DNA of 64,000 nt, taken from Oenanthe sinensis. Lineage: Eukaryota; Streptophyta; Magnoliopsida; Apiales; Apiaceae. Positions 1-11,504 of the stretch are shown here, one piece after another (positions within the stretch are counted from its first letter, which is position 1; the number at the start of each line of letters is the position of its first letter). The notes under the pieces are model-generated. The model was not told where the DNA came from, searched no databases, and saw nothing but the letters and a program-made list of their open reading frames with translations. The translations under genes were made by a program, and so were the position numbers. The stretch is from the NCBI GenBank assembly GCA_028671895.1, contig CM053802.1:19971631-20035630 (forward strand), given 5' to 3'.

Positions 1-477
1 GTCATGAATCCTTGACCATCTTCAATTCGAGATTCATCAATAGACTGAATTTCAAACTCACGGATTTAGGGTTTGTGAGAAAGAGAAATCTGGAACTTAT
101 TTGCATACCAAATTAGTATGAATGGACTGTCTTGATGAGTAGAACATGAATATATATGTTTGTCTTGAGTACAAAATTCATGGTTTCAGCTGAATTAGGA
201 TTTGAAAATCTAGGGTTTCGAATAGGAGGGAATTTAAATTTTTTCATTTCATATGAATTCTAGTTAGCTGTTGTTAATGGAGGGATTTTAAAAAAATCAA
301 ATTTCAACTTGTGCTTCAATGATGAATAGAAGTGTATACAAAGCTGGACCAATAAATGGAGGATATTGATTACTGTATATGCATTTAATAAGGGTTCACA
401 CAGAAATATTTTTATAAATTTAGTAACAAAGACATTTTTATGGGACAAATATAAATAGTAACTCAGCCAATATTTAA
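1..477. other. No gene recognised
   Basis: AT-rich sequence with no long open frame and no recognisable domain. It ends at a Stowaway-type terminus. A 62-codon minus-strand frame lies here but resembles nothing I know. Confidence 0.5.
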
Positions 478-492
478 GGGACGGAGGGAGTA
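478..492. repeat. Right terminus of a Stowaway-type MITE
   Basis: The string GGGACGGAGGGAGTA is the typical 3' terminal inverted repeat of Stowaway/Tc1-mariner MITEs with its TA target. No matching CTCCCTCC left end is seen between 1 and 478, so the partner end is outside the window or lost. Confidence 0.6.
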
Positions 493-639
493 TTTTATTG
501 AGCTTAATTTAACAACAAAACTTGAACAACTTATAATCAATTTCATTATTGACAAATCTGAATTCCATCTAGAAATCCGGTAAAATAATAACCTTAATTA
601 CAAGCGGAGAAAATTTCACTGATAATTAATTCAACAAAA

Positions 640-920
640 TTAGAGACACTTTGTGTCTGTACTTTGGGCACTCTACCATTCCTAACTCTTGACGGGTTTA
701 TTGAATCTTTCGGAGCTCAAAGGTTTTGTGAAAATATCAGCAATATTATGTTCAGTATCTATGTATACCGTTTTAATATTGCCTTTAGAGACATGGTCTC
801 ATAGGAAATGATGTCGTATGTCAATGTTTTGGATAATGAGTGCAACACAGAATTTTTACTTAAATTGATAGCACTTGTCTTATAACACTAAATTGACACT
901 ATATCAAATTTCACAGTATA
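640..920 (-). pseudogene. Copia-B RNase H, 3' piece
   Basis: Read on the minus strand, this stretch gives recognisable end-of-pol copia sequence: a degraded TSAINLSKN-like segment near 860-880 and the signature ADIFTKPL near 720-740, which lies just before the pol stop in copia RNase H. Frameshifts and stops are present. It is the distal part of a gene whose proximal part lies beyond 12209, separated by the Copia-A insertion at 921. No polypurine tract or 3' LTR of this element is seen to its left, where a MITE end occurs instead, so the element is truncated or rearranged at this side. Confidence 0.75.
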
Positions 921-1568
921 TATTTGGAATATATTCATTTGATGATATACAAAATGCTAGAACAGAATCTAGTTAGTCCCTGTATAGGTATCAATGTCAT
1001 TTGTACTTAGAAGATTTTCTGAAGAAATAAAATCAGAGTCTGGATACAAATTAGAGTCTGGAAGTAGATCATAGTCTATATATTATAGTCTGTCACAGAA
1101 TGTAGATCATCAAAGTCTGAAGGTTTTTAGAGTCTATAAAGCTGAAGCTGAATTTGTAAGATGATCACAGTAATGGAAAGTCTTAGAAGATAAAGGTAAA
1201 TATATTACAAATGTGCTATGGGAAGGAAGGAGAATTATAAAAGCAAACTGTTAGCTAATAATTAAGAATTATATTCATATTGTAATTTGATTTTCTTTTA
1301 TTAGTTGATAGGAAGCTCTCTATATAAACACTCAATATAACATAATTTATAAGTTGAACTTTTGAGAGAGCATAGAGATAGAGAGAGTTGTGAGAAACAC
1401 AGGGTAGTTGCTAGGGTTTGTATACACCCTAGGAGAGTTTGTATTTGATCATTAATAATACAAATAGTATTTTCTTCATACTTAAATATCTTGAGTTTGA
1501 TTTTAAAACAGGCAAAAAGACAACACTAGTATTCAACCCCTCATTCTACTTGTATAACTGGAAAAATA
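921..1568 (+). repeat. Copia-A 5' LTR
   Basis: 648 bases. It matches 11505-12203 along its length, with many substitutions and a deletion of roughly 35 bases near 1483 relative to the 3' LTR, so the insertion is not recent. It holds three copies of GAGTCT and a TATA box. Confidence 0.92.
1321..1327 (+). promoter_or_regulatory. Copia-A LTR TATA box
   Basis: TATATAA in the context CTCTCTATATAAACACTC, about 250 bases before the LTR end. The same box is kept in the 3' LTR at 11914-11920. It is the likely core promoter of the element, with the transcript starting about 30 bases downstream. Confidence 0.65.
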
Positions 1569-1570
1569 TT

Positions 1571-1583
1571 TGGTATCAGAGCT
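1571..1583 (+). other. Copia-A primer binding site
   Basis: TGGTATCAGAGCT, two bases after the 5' LTR. It is complementary to the 3' end of plant initiator methionine tRNA, the usual copia primer. Confidence 0.9.
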
Positions 1584-1605
1584 TAATGTTTAAAATCGAT
1601 CGAAG

Positions 1606-3912
1606 ATGTATGGAAACAAAGATGACAAGTCTAAGATTCATATGCTCAAAAGGAATGACTACACCAATTGTAAGGTTAAGATGTTGCACCATCTAGAGGC
1701 TACAGACCCTGAATATCTTGAGAGGATTCATAATGGACTTTATGTACCCTCAAGACTTGTTCCTCAAACCACTGTTGAAGGAAAAATCATTTGAGAGCAC
1801 TTTGTTGACAAACCAAAGGCTGAGTGGTCAAAGGAGGACAATGAGAATCTCCTTAAAGAGGCAAAAGTTAAGAACATCCTCTTTAACAGTTTGGACTCTG
1901 TTTTTACAAACTGTGTTATATCATGAAAAACTGCTAAAGAGATGTGGACAAAACTTGAAGTACACTATGAAGGAACCAAGGATGTCAAGAAGAATGTAAG
2001 TTCCCTACTAATTCAAGAGTATGAGTATTTTGAAGCAAAATCTGGAGAGACCATCACTGAGATATATTATAGGTTTACCAAACTCCTGAATGAGATGGTC
2101 ATTCTTGGTAAAGTATATGATTCTGAAGACATAAATACGAAGTTTTTGAGAGCCCTTCCTGAAGAATGGGACAACAAAATAACTACTATAAAGGAAGCTA
2201 GATATTTGGATGAAATAACTGTAGAAGAATTGTATGGCAGACTCAAGACATTTGATTTAGAGATGCAACAGAGAAAGAACAAGAAATCTGGAAAAACAAA
2301 ATGTGTGGCACTCTTAATGGAGTCTTAGAAAAAACAACAGGAAGAACCCAAAGAAACTAGTATTAAAGAATCAAAGAAAAAGGGTAAAACTATTGTTGAG
2401 TCAGAATCTACTAATACAGACTCTGACTCAGATGATGAGATTGATTTGAGTCAAATGATGGCTATGTTTGCTAATTTCAAAAGGATGAAATTCAATAAAA
2501 GAATTAGAAAATTTAGCAAGAGGCCAACATTCAGAAAGGATGATGAAAAAGTTGAGAAAACTAAGAGCATCATAATCAAGCTTGACAAGGCAAAAGGCAA
2601 GTGCTTCAATTGTGGAATATTGGGGCATTTTGCTAGTGAGTGTAGAAAAGCTAAAAATCAAGGAAAAGGAAAGGCACTCAACTCAATAGGAAAGGATTAG
2701 GTAGATTCAAGCTCAGAGGATGAAATAGATTATGAAAATCTAGCCTTGATGGTTGTCTCCTCATAAAAGTCAGAATCTCCCATAGAACCCTCTTCTCCTA
2801 AATCTCAAGTATCAATCTTTTCTGTTGAATCTTTACTTAATTTAGACTCTGATGGTATAAAGATTGTTCAAAGTTAAGTTAAAAAGTTAATGACTAATTT
2901 TAGATCACTCACAAATGACAATGTCAGGTTAACAGAAGAAAACCTAAACTTAACAAGTAAGAATAACTACCTAGAGTTTGAATTAGTTCTTATGAAAGAA
3001 TATAAAAAGGATTCTGAGAGGTATAAACACAACCATGTTGAAGTCTTGAAAGCCTATCATTATGTTAAGAAAGAACTAGAGGAAGAATGACTTAAGTTCA
3101 AGGTATGGACAGACTCTGGTAGAAAAGTCCATGAAATTCTCAATGAACAGAATGTGTGTCAAACTGCTGGTCTAGGCTATGACAAGAGCCAAGGCAAAAG
3201 ACCTGTTGTTAAGAATAATGACAAAAAGGAAGCTAGCCAATCTAGTCAGACTAATAACAGAAAAACATTTATCCCTGTCAAGTTTGTTACATATAAAGTG
3301 AATTCAAATAATTCTAGTGACACAAATCCATCTACTGATGATGTCCCTAAAGATAATAAACAGACTGACAAAATAGGAGTGCAAAAATCTTGCAGGAATG
3401 TGAATATAGGTTTTCTATCCAAGTCAAAATTGAGAGAAAGGCAAGATAACTTACCAGAGTCTGGCAAGGCTAGGAGGAATAGGAATGTTAAGGAAGGCAT
3501 TAATAAGGCCAATAACTATCAAAAGGTTCATAATGCTCATAGAAAGAAATGTTATAGACGTGGAAACCACAACCATCTTGCTCTAGATTGTAAAACAATG
3601 ATTGAGAAGATATCAGAGTCTAAATCCCCTCAGACTCTGACTTGTCACTACATTCCCCATAAATCGTGTTATCAATGTGGTAATATATTTCACTCTATCT
3701 ATTTGTGTAGAGACTATCATGATTTGTATTACAACTTTTATGAGCTAAAATCTTCAATTGATAAAAGGTGGTATGACACTGGCAAGACTTTACTAGAGTC
3801 TAAGTCAATAAAGGAAACAAGTAAATTCAAAGTAAAAATTTATAAACCTATTTCACCTAAAGTTAGTAAGAAGGGATCCAAAACTGTTTGGGTCCTCAAA
3901 ATATCTAACTAG
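1606..3912 (+). pseudogene. Copia-A gag, seven in-frame stops
   Basis: Nucleocapsid/capsid gene of the retrotransposon. One reading frame can be followed from ATG 1606 to TAG 3910 with no frameshift but with in-frame stops at about 1792, 1924, 2326, 2698, 2764, 2875 and 3088. The middle part (about 1940-2280) has the copia gag (UBN2-type) signature with EYEYFEAKSGETITE and FLRALPEEWDNKITTIKEA. A CCHC knuckle CFNCGILGHFASEC lies near 2601. Two more knuckle-like motifs lie near 3549 (first half mutated, CYRRGNHNHLALDC) and 3669 (CYQCGNIFHSIYLC). A coiled-coil-like segment lies at 2890-3090. The frame ends at the conserved VWVLK just before protease. Several stops fit C-to-T or G-to-A change. 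Non-functional. Confidence 0.88.
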
Positions 3913-6660
3913 TTGTTATCTGTATGCAGGGAACAAGGGAAAGGAAAATATCCCTAGTCCTGGATAGTGGATACTCAGGACACATGACTGGAAAGAAATC
4001 CCTACTTACAGACTTTGTGGAAATGGTTGGCTCAGAAGTATCTTTTGGGGATGGAAATAAAGGGCAAATACTGGGATATGGCAAGATTGTACTTGGAAAT
4101 GTTATCATTGAAGAAGTAGTTCTAGTTGATGGCTTGAAATATAACTTAATCAGTATTAGTTAACTTGGAGATAAAAGTGACCATATTGGCTTTGACAACA
4201 AAGAATATCTTGTGACTCACAAAGAAACATGCATTTTAGTTTTTAAAGGGTATAGACAAGGTAACATATATGAAGCCAGCTTAGAGGATTACACTCACAA
4301 TGAAATTACATGTCTATATAGCAAGGCTTCAACTGAAGAAAGCTCGAAATGGCATAAGAAATTGTGACACATCAACTTCAAAATACTCAATAAGTTGGTG
4401 AAACAGAGTCTTGTGAGAGGATTACCACATGTTGATTTTGTTCAAGATGGATTTTGTGAAGCATGTCAACTTAAAAAACAAAGGAAAACATCCTTCAAGA
4501 GCAAAATAATAAACAACATTTTTTAACCCTTTTATATATTACATTTTGTTTTATTTGTTCCAATAAATGTGATGTCAATTAACAAAAAGAAATATTATCT
4601 TGTCATTGTAGATGATTTTACAAGATTCACAAGGATTTTCTTTTTGCACTCAAAGGATGAAGCTTCACAACACATAATAGACCATGTCACTTTTCTGGAA
4701 ACTAAATCAAAGAAGACTGTAAGAATACTAAGGAGTGACAATGGTACTGAATTCAAGAATGTAATCATGGAGGAATAATGTGTATCAAAGGGAATTATTC
4801 AACAATTTTCTGCACCAGGAATACCCCAAGAAAATGGAGTTGTGGAGAGAAAGAATAGAACACTCATAGAGGTAACCAGGACAATGTTGACAGAGTCTAA
4901 ACTGCCAGTATATTTCTAGGCTGAGGCAGTCAATACAGCATGTCTCACTCAAAACTGTACCTTGATAAATATGTATGGAAAGACTCTCTACGGAATTTTG
5001 AAGTATAAGAAGCCAAGTGTGAAACACTTTCACATATTTAGGTGCAAGTGTTTTGTACCTAAAGTACATCCTGAAAATCTAAGTAAATTTGAAGCAAAGC
5101 CTGATGAAGATATATTCCTTGGATATGCACCAAATACAAAGGCATTTAGAGTCTTTAATCTCAGAACCATAATTATTATGGAATATATTCATGTTGCATT
5201 TGATGACAAAAAGATTACAGGTCGATGAACCAGAGTCTACAATACTGGAATTTGAAAATTTTAAAAGTTCTGATATAGATGAAGATGATGAGGATGAAGA
5301 GTCTCAAATCACTCCTGAATCAATACAAAAACCTGCACACTCTGAGGGGGAGCCAGAAAATTCAAATCCAATCAACTCGGAGTCTGACATTTCAGGGTCA
5401 AGCCAAACAAAGTCTAGACAGATAAAATTAAGTTCTTCAGAGTCTAACTCATCAGGGTCTGGAGCAGGCAACTCTGAATCTTTTACAGGGTCAAAAAACT
5501 CAGGGGGAGCCTCTTCATTTGAATTCCATTCACAAATAGAACCTGTCAATGATTTAGGGGGAGCCTCAACTTTCAGAATCAATCTTCCACCAGCTAGAAA
5601 ATGGGCAAGGGATAACACTCCTGATTTAATAATTGGTGATTCTTAGAGTGGCGTGTAAACAAGAAAAGCCACTCAAAATAAATGTATGTACAATTGTTTT
5701 CTCTCAAAGAATGAACCAAAGAAAATTGAAGAAGCTTTGTAAGACCCTGATTAGATTATTGTAATGCAAGAAGAATCGAATGAATTTGAGAGAAACAAGG
5801 AATGAAAGCTTGTTCCAAGACCTAGAAACAGGTCAATTGTTGTGTCAAATGGGTGTTCAGAAATAAACTTGATGAGAATGGAATTGCGGAAAGAAACAAA
5901 GCTAGACTAGTTGCAAAAGGATATTCTTAAGAGGAAAGAATTGACTATTATGAAACCTTTGCACCAGTAGCAAGATTGGAAGCCATTAGAATGTTTCTTG
6001 CATTTGCAGCTCATTCAAAATTCAAAATCTATCAGATGGATGTAAAAAGTGTCTTCTTGAATGGAAAATTAGAAGAATGAGTCTATGTGGAGCAACTACC
6101 AGGATTTGTTGATCCAAAATTTCATGATCATGTTTACAGGTTAGACAAGGGACTTTATGGATTGAAGAAAGCATCTAGATCATGGTATGAAACTCTATCT
6201 AAATTTCTCCTTGAAAATGGTTTCATTAGCGGTACCATTGATAAAATTATTTTCATTAAAAACATAAAGATGATATTTTACTTGTCCAACTTTATGTTAA
6301 TGATATAATATTTCGTTCTACTAATGAGAAACTCTATAAAAAATTTAGCAAACTAATGCAGTCTAAATATGAAATGAGCATGATGGGAGAACTGAATTTC
6401 TCTTTGGGACTTAAAGTCAAACAGACAGATGATGGAATTTTCATCAGTCAATCAAAGTATGTGAAAGAACTTTTGAAGAACTTTGATTTACAAGATTTCA
6501 TAACTACCAAAACTCTCATGTCAACTGCCACTAAGCTAGACTCTGACCCAAAGGTTAAGAAAGTTGACAACACTAGCTATAGAGGTATGATTGGTTCATT
6601 GCTATATTTAACTGCTAATATACCATATATAATATTTATAACTTGCATGTTACATTCTCA
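3909..6660 (+). pseudogene. Copia-A pol: protease, integrase, RT (RNase H missing)
   Basis: The frame shifts by -1 from gag. Protease has LDSGYSGHMTG near 3960. The integrase zinc region begins at WHKKL near 4350. Integrase catalytic residues are all visible: VDDFTR near 4610, RSDNGTEF near 4730 and ENGVVERKNR near 4835. RT begins near 5730 and includes NKARLVAKGYS, TFAPVARLEA and DVKSVFLNG. The catalytic YVDD box is altered to YVND (about 6295), which should kill RT activity. Stops include WHKKL-stop (CGA to TGA), YF-stop-AEAVN (TGG to TAG) and others, and there are frameshifts near 5200, 5850 and 6280. The 3' end fuses near 6650-6690 into the extra ORF, so RNase H is absent. Confidence 0.9.
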
Positions 6661-9600
6661 AGCATCTCTAGTCATTCACATGGATGTCGTATCTCAGGCA
6701 TGGAGCTCTGCAAGGGTTGTTGATCTTACTCAGGATCAACTAGGTAAAATATTGTTCACTTTTGGCTCTACTACTTTTGATGTCACTGCTGATGTAATTA
6801 ACTCTGTGTTTAAGCTACTTGTTAAACAACCTTTTGATAAAACTATTTCTAATGATGAAGTCAAAAGCATGCTTAAGTCACTAGGTTATTCTGCTAGTTT
6901 AGGTAACATGAGTAAGTTAACTAAGCCTTACTTGAGGAAAGAATGGTCCTTCTTTTTTGACCAAATTGTTAAATGTATTACTAGTAAATGTAGTGGTTTT
7001 GATGCTATTATTTTCATTGGTCTCTTATTTGATAAGGTGATCAAAATTAATTATATGTTTTCTACTCAAATGGGAGCAAAATTGAACAATGTGCAAGAGG
7101 GAAAAAAGAAAGTCTATTACATAGATTTTTTATGCTTCTCTTGAATCACTTTGTTCCTAACATGTCTGCCAAGCTTGCAGATGAGTGTTGTGTGCAGGCA
7201 TACAAGAAACAATTAAGGATTTTCTCTGCATCAAGAGAACTGATGACAAGAAAAAGAGTCTATCTGCCATGGTGTATCCATGGGTAATGCAGGTAAAACT
7301 CTCAACCTACAAACCTTCTATCTATAATTCTTCATTTTTTGTGGTGAAATGATGCAGGAATAAATTATGGAGAGTCCCCATGCACCTACCCAAGTAGCCA
7401 AATCCCCTTCCGCTAAACAATCTCAAAAACCAAAATCTAGGAAACCAACCTCTAGTATCTCTCAAAAAGCACCAGTTGTAAAGAGGAGAAGATTGATCAA
7501 AACCAGACTTGTAGATGAACAAAGTGATGAGGAGCTCAACCCTTTAGGGAAGCACATTATTGAAGGACTTTCCTTATTAAAGGAAGGTCATGATGCACCT
7601 CAATCTAACCTTGATGCTAAGATTATAGACTCTTCAAAGGCTACAGTCTCTAAAAAACCTAGGAATGTACCCCAGGATTCTCAAATTGAGTCTCCTAAAA
7701 AATCCTTTGCTAAGAAGTATAAAACACTAAGGAAGGCTTCTCTACACACACACAAGCCTGTAATTATTAGTAACCATGTTTTGCTGGAAACAGACGTTCT
7801 CAAGGCTCCTGCAGAGCCAGACTCTGAAAGACAAAAATCTCCTAAACCCGAGTCTAATGTTGAGTAAGAGTCTAGACTGCCTTTAGACTCTGATCATGAA
7901 AATTTTTGGAAAGGAATGTCATTGGATGCAGCTTCATGTCTCATTGATCAAATCATTACTCCAACTGATGAGGTGATGCTCTTCTTATATCCTTTGGTTA
8001 AACCAGTTGAAGATCCAGAACAATATCAGACTAAATCTCAAGTCCTCGATCTTCTTACTACATATGATGCCCTAAGGAAGAAAATGAAGAAGGAGCTATA
8101 AATGTCTGCACAAGATGTGGTCACAAATCTATATAGCTACCTCTTTAATTTTTCACTTCAAACTCAAGCAGCTGGGGTCATAGAAGGCAGGACATCTAAA
8201 GTTCTCAAAGCACTAGGTGTGCTAGACTCTAAAGAGCCAAAATCTAAAAAAGTTAAAAAGATAAAAGTCCATAAAAGGAGAGAATCAGAGTTTGTTGCTG
8301 AGCTGAAAACTGAGGTTGAGCAACCAGTTTTTGACTATAAAGCAATTTGGAATAATGGGATTACGTACAGAACATCCATTGAATGGATCTCTACTATTAA
8401 GCCTCTTCCAAGGAAGGTGGTTGATTATCTTGTCCATAAAGTAGGGAAGGTGGCCAAAAAATATATTTATCCAACCAATTAAAGTAGATTGGATCAACTA
8501 AAGGGCACTTATTATCAAACAATTGCAAGGGACCTGCAGGATCTCTTTCATATTATTTATGCCCAGGTAGACCCAAAGGAGGTAGCAAGAGATGGAAGGA
8601 AGTTAGAAGATGGGACTAGTGCACCAGTGGTGACTAGTGAAAAAGGTGTTCAATCTGCCTCACCCATACAAGAACAACCTAGTCAGATGTTAGGTGATAG
8701 TGGGGTGGGGAAGTATGCTGATAGGCCCTTTTTATCAACTCAACAAAATGCTGATAAGAACCCCAATGATATGGGAGGACAGACTCTGATGGATTTTCAA
8801 CAAGAAAATCAACAATCAATTATGTCAGAGTCTTTCCACTTTGAGGGGGAGTCTCATGCACCAACAGTCCAAGAAGGTAACACTAAGACTCTGGCTTCTA
8901 ATGAAGTCATACTGAAGCAGTCAGAGTCTATAGTAGACCCTGAGACTGGGATACTGGAGCCAATAGACCTTGAAAAGAAAGAAGAAAATAGTAAGGGTTT
9001 AGACTCTATTGTTGCTCACCCATTGGTGGAAACCACTAGTCTTCAAACATTTGAAGAGGTTCCCCTCCATCAAGGTGGTTCAGGTATTGAAGTACCAATT
9101 CTTTATATTCACCCCTCTTCTGTAGGACTTTTGAGTGCACCCATCCATATGAGTGAAAATATCTATACTGAGGGACTGGCACTGGTACACGCAAAAGGAG
9201 AGATAGATAAGGTTGTAGGGAGCCAGAGTGAGCATGAGAAAGTGGGTTCCCAACTCCACTATGAGCAAGAGAGATTAGGGTATCCTGAACCTAGCTTCAG
9301 TTATTAGGACCAAGATTTTCCCAAGAGTTGGTTTTATGAGTTGAAGTAGGGGATGAATGGAAATTCGTTTTTATTAATCTTGTATATTGGCAAGAAGGAG
9401 GAGGCTTTAGCTACTCAAAAATCATTTACACAAAAACCACAACTCCATTTAGTGGATTCTCTAGCCAGAAGATCAGATAGAGTTAGGGACATTTTGGTGG
9501 ATGATTCACAAATTCAACCTGATACTGCATCTTTGAAGTCAGAATAACCTATCTTAATCATGCCAATTCAGGAAAGGCTTCCAGAGTCTACAGGTCATAA

Positions 9601-11383
9601 TCCCTCTGTTGAGGAGTCAGGGTCTATAGTACCTTATGCAATGTCAGAGTCTACACTTCCATCAGAGTTTACAACCTCCAGTAACAAGAATTGATCATGT
9701 TGATATTGTTGATGATTCAACCTCTAAAGATGAAGGGGACTTGAATCCATCTTTCACTTACTTTGAGCAAGTTGTTCCTCAATCTTGGGCAACAACACAG
9801 GCTAAAGGCATAAATGATAAAGACACTTTTGAGAGCATTCTGGTTATTCACCACTCTGAGATACTTAAGGCCTTTCGAAAGAAGTCGATCTTATAAGAGC
9901 ATGGTCATTATCCTAATGAGGAGCCTGATGTTTCTCTAATTCAAGAAAGAAAAGATGTGGCTGCTGACCTCAGATCTGCAAAGGAAAATATTGTTGAACA
10001 ACTAGCTGAAGTGGTCACCGACATATCTCATATAAAGACTAAATTGACCAATGTGGATACCACCACAGCTCTGCTTCAAAGAAAGTTTGAAACTTTGTAC
10101 TATCTTCAACAATCTAAGGATGTTCTTGTCAAAGATTCCTTGGTTGATTTCAAGGCTAAACAAACCACATTTCAAAACCCTTTCAATACTCTTACCACTA
10201 ATGTGGATTCTGTTCTTTCTGCCCAGGCTAATATCTCCTCAACCCATGAACAAATTCTTTTGGCTATCACAGGTGGTGATGATGTCAAAAAAACAAGGAG
10301 AAGAAAGTTGGTGATTTTTCATGGAGTAATAAGGATGGATGCAAGGATGATGAATCAAGGGGAGTTAAAAGGAGGAGAGATGATTATGATGATGATGAGG
10401 CTGGTGATGGTTCCCATGGTCCTTAGGGTCCTGGTGGTGTGCAATAAAAAAAATATTAAGTATTTATTAAAACAAAATCATAGACACGTCATTCAGGGAC
10501 TGGACATAGGAAATCAATGTCTAAACTAGAATCTGGTAAAGGTAAACAGAGTACAGAATCTGATGAGAAGAAGGAAGAAGAGGTTAAAGAGCCAAGGTAT
10601 TGGAAGTGTAGTCAACCCAATACACAATTGAGGGCTAGAAGAATAAAAGGGCATGGAGGTCTCTCAACATCTGATATTGACATGACTACAACTCTAGTAG
10701 TTGATCCACAGTCTCTTACAGATAGGCAGTTTGAAAAGATCACTCAAAAACACTTGAATAAAGTGGTGTCTACTCACATTGTCTTCAATATTTTTGAAAT
10801 AAGATTACCAGGAGGACAGGGTGGAACTCAAAAGGTGGAAAATGATATGCTGGTATATTTTCTGAGTGGAGGAGCTGTAAGGTGGATAAGCCAATCAAAT
10901 TTCATATTCCTTAAAAAGGCTGAAGAGTTGCAATATATCAGATTTCTTCTGTCGATGGCATCTGAGGTGAACAGGAGCATGGAGGAAGTAACCAAGAAAT
11001 GGTTCATAGAAATTGATAGGAAATTAACACTACATAGACAGACAAATAAGCATATGGACAAATTTTCTTTGAAATATGTTGACACTGAAGGGAAGGATCA
11101 AGACATGCCTCTGGAAGTAAAGGCAATAAAATTTTAAGAAGGTGTGGGTCACTACTTTAGGTTTCAACCTACGGAAGGAAAGATTAATGTTTTGATGCTT
11201 AAGGATTTAAAAGAACAAGATTGCAGTGCTAATGATCTAAGAACGGCTTATTGTCAAATCAAATGTGAGAATGAAGAGATGAAGCAATTGAAGAGATTTG
11301 TTGGTGAAGCTCAAGCCATTGTGGAAGAAAATATGCTGAAATCATTTTTTAGGAGCAATGCAGCATTTGAAAAGATCAATTGA
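6661..11383 (+). pseudogene. Copia-A giant extra ORF after pol, unknown function
   Basis: About 4.7 kb of decayed coding sequence, mostly in one frame with a few stops and shifts, equal to roughly 1500 residues. Part 1 (6690-7030) matches the Copia-D extra ORF, including LTKPYLRKEWSFFFD. Part 2 (7367-7860) is Lys/Pro/Ser-rich with a basic KRRRLIKTR near 7480. Part 3 (7916-9300) has KIKVHKRRE and a long acidic, Ser-rich stretch. Part 4 (9957-10290) is heptad-rich and likely coiled coil. Part 5 (10517-11383) is a compact, mostly open 280-residue segment with ARRIKGHGGLST and WISQSNFIFLKKAEELQY. Extra ORFs at this place are known in SIRE/Maximus elements and are often called env-like. I see no convincing signal peptide or membrane span here. 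Function unknown. Confidence 0.75.
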
Positions 11384-11493
11384 GAAGTAATTCTTTCTCC
11401 TTGTAAATTTTATGATATTCTAGATTAATTATTTATTCTTTAGTTTTGACATCATCAAACCTTGATTTATGCTTAAATTTTATAAAGCATAAA

Positions 11494-11504
11494 TATGGGG
11501 AGAT
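11494..11504 (+). other. Copia-A polypurine tract
   Basis: ATGGGGAGAT directly before the 3' LTR start TGTTAG. This is the usual plus-strand primer of copia elements. Confidence 0.75.

Noticed and set aside
5304..5618. 104-codon minus-strand ORF opposite Copia-A pol
   Set aside because: Antisense of the Ser/Glu-rich integrase-RT linker, which is poor in stops on both strands.
6661..11383. Envelope glycoprotein reading of the extra ORF
   Set aside because: No signal peptide, transmembrane span or glycoprotein-like Cys pattern seen. The segments look basic, acidic and coiled coil.
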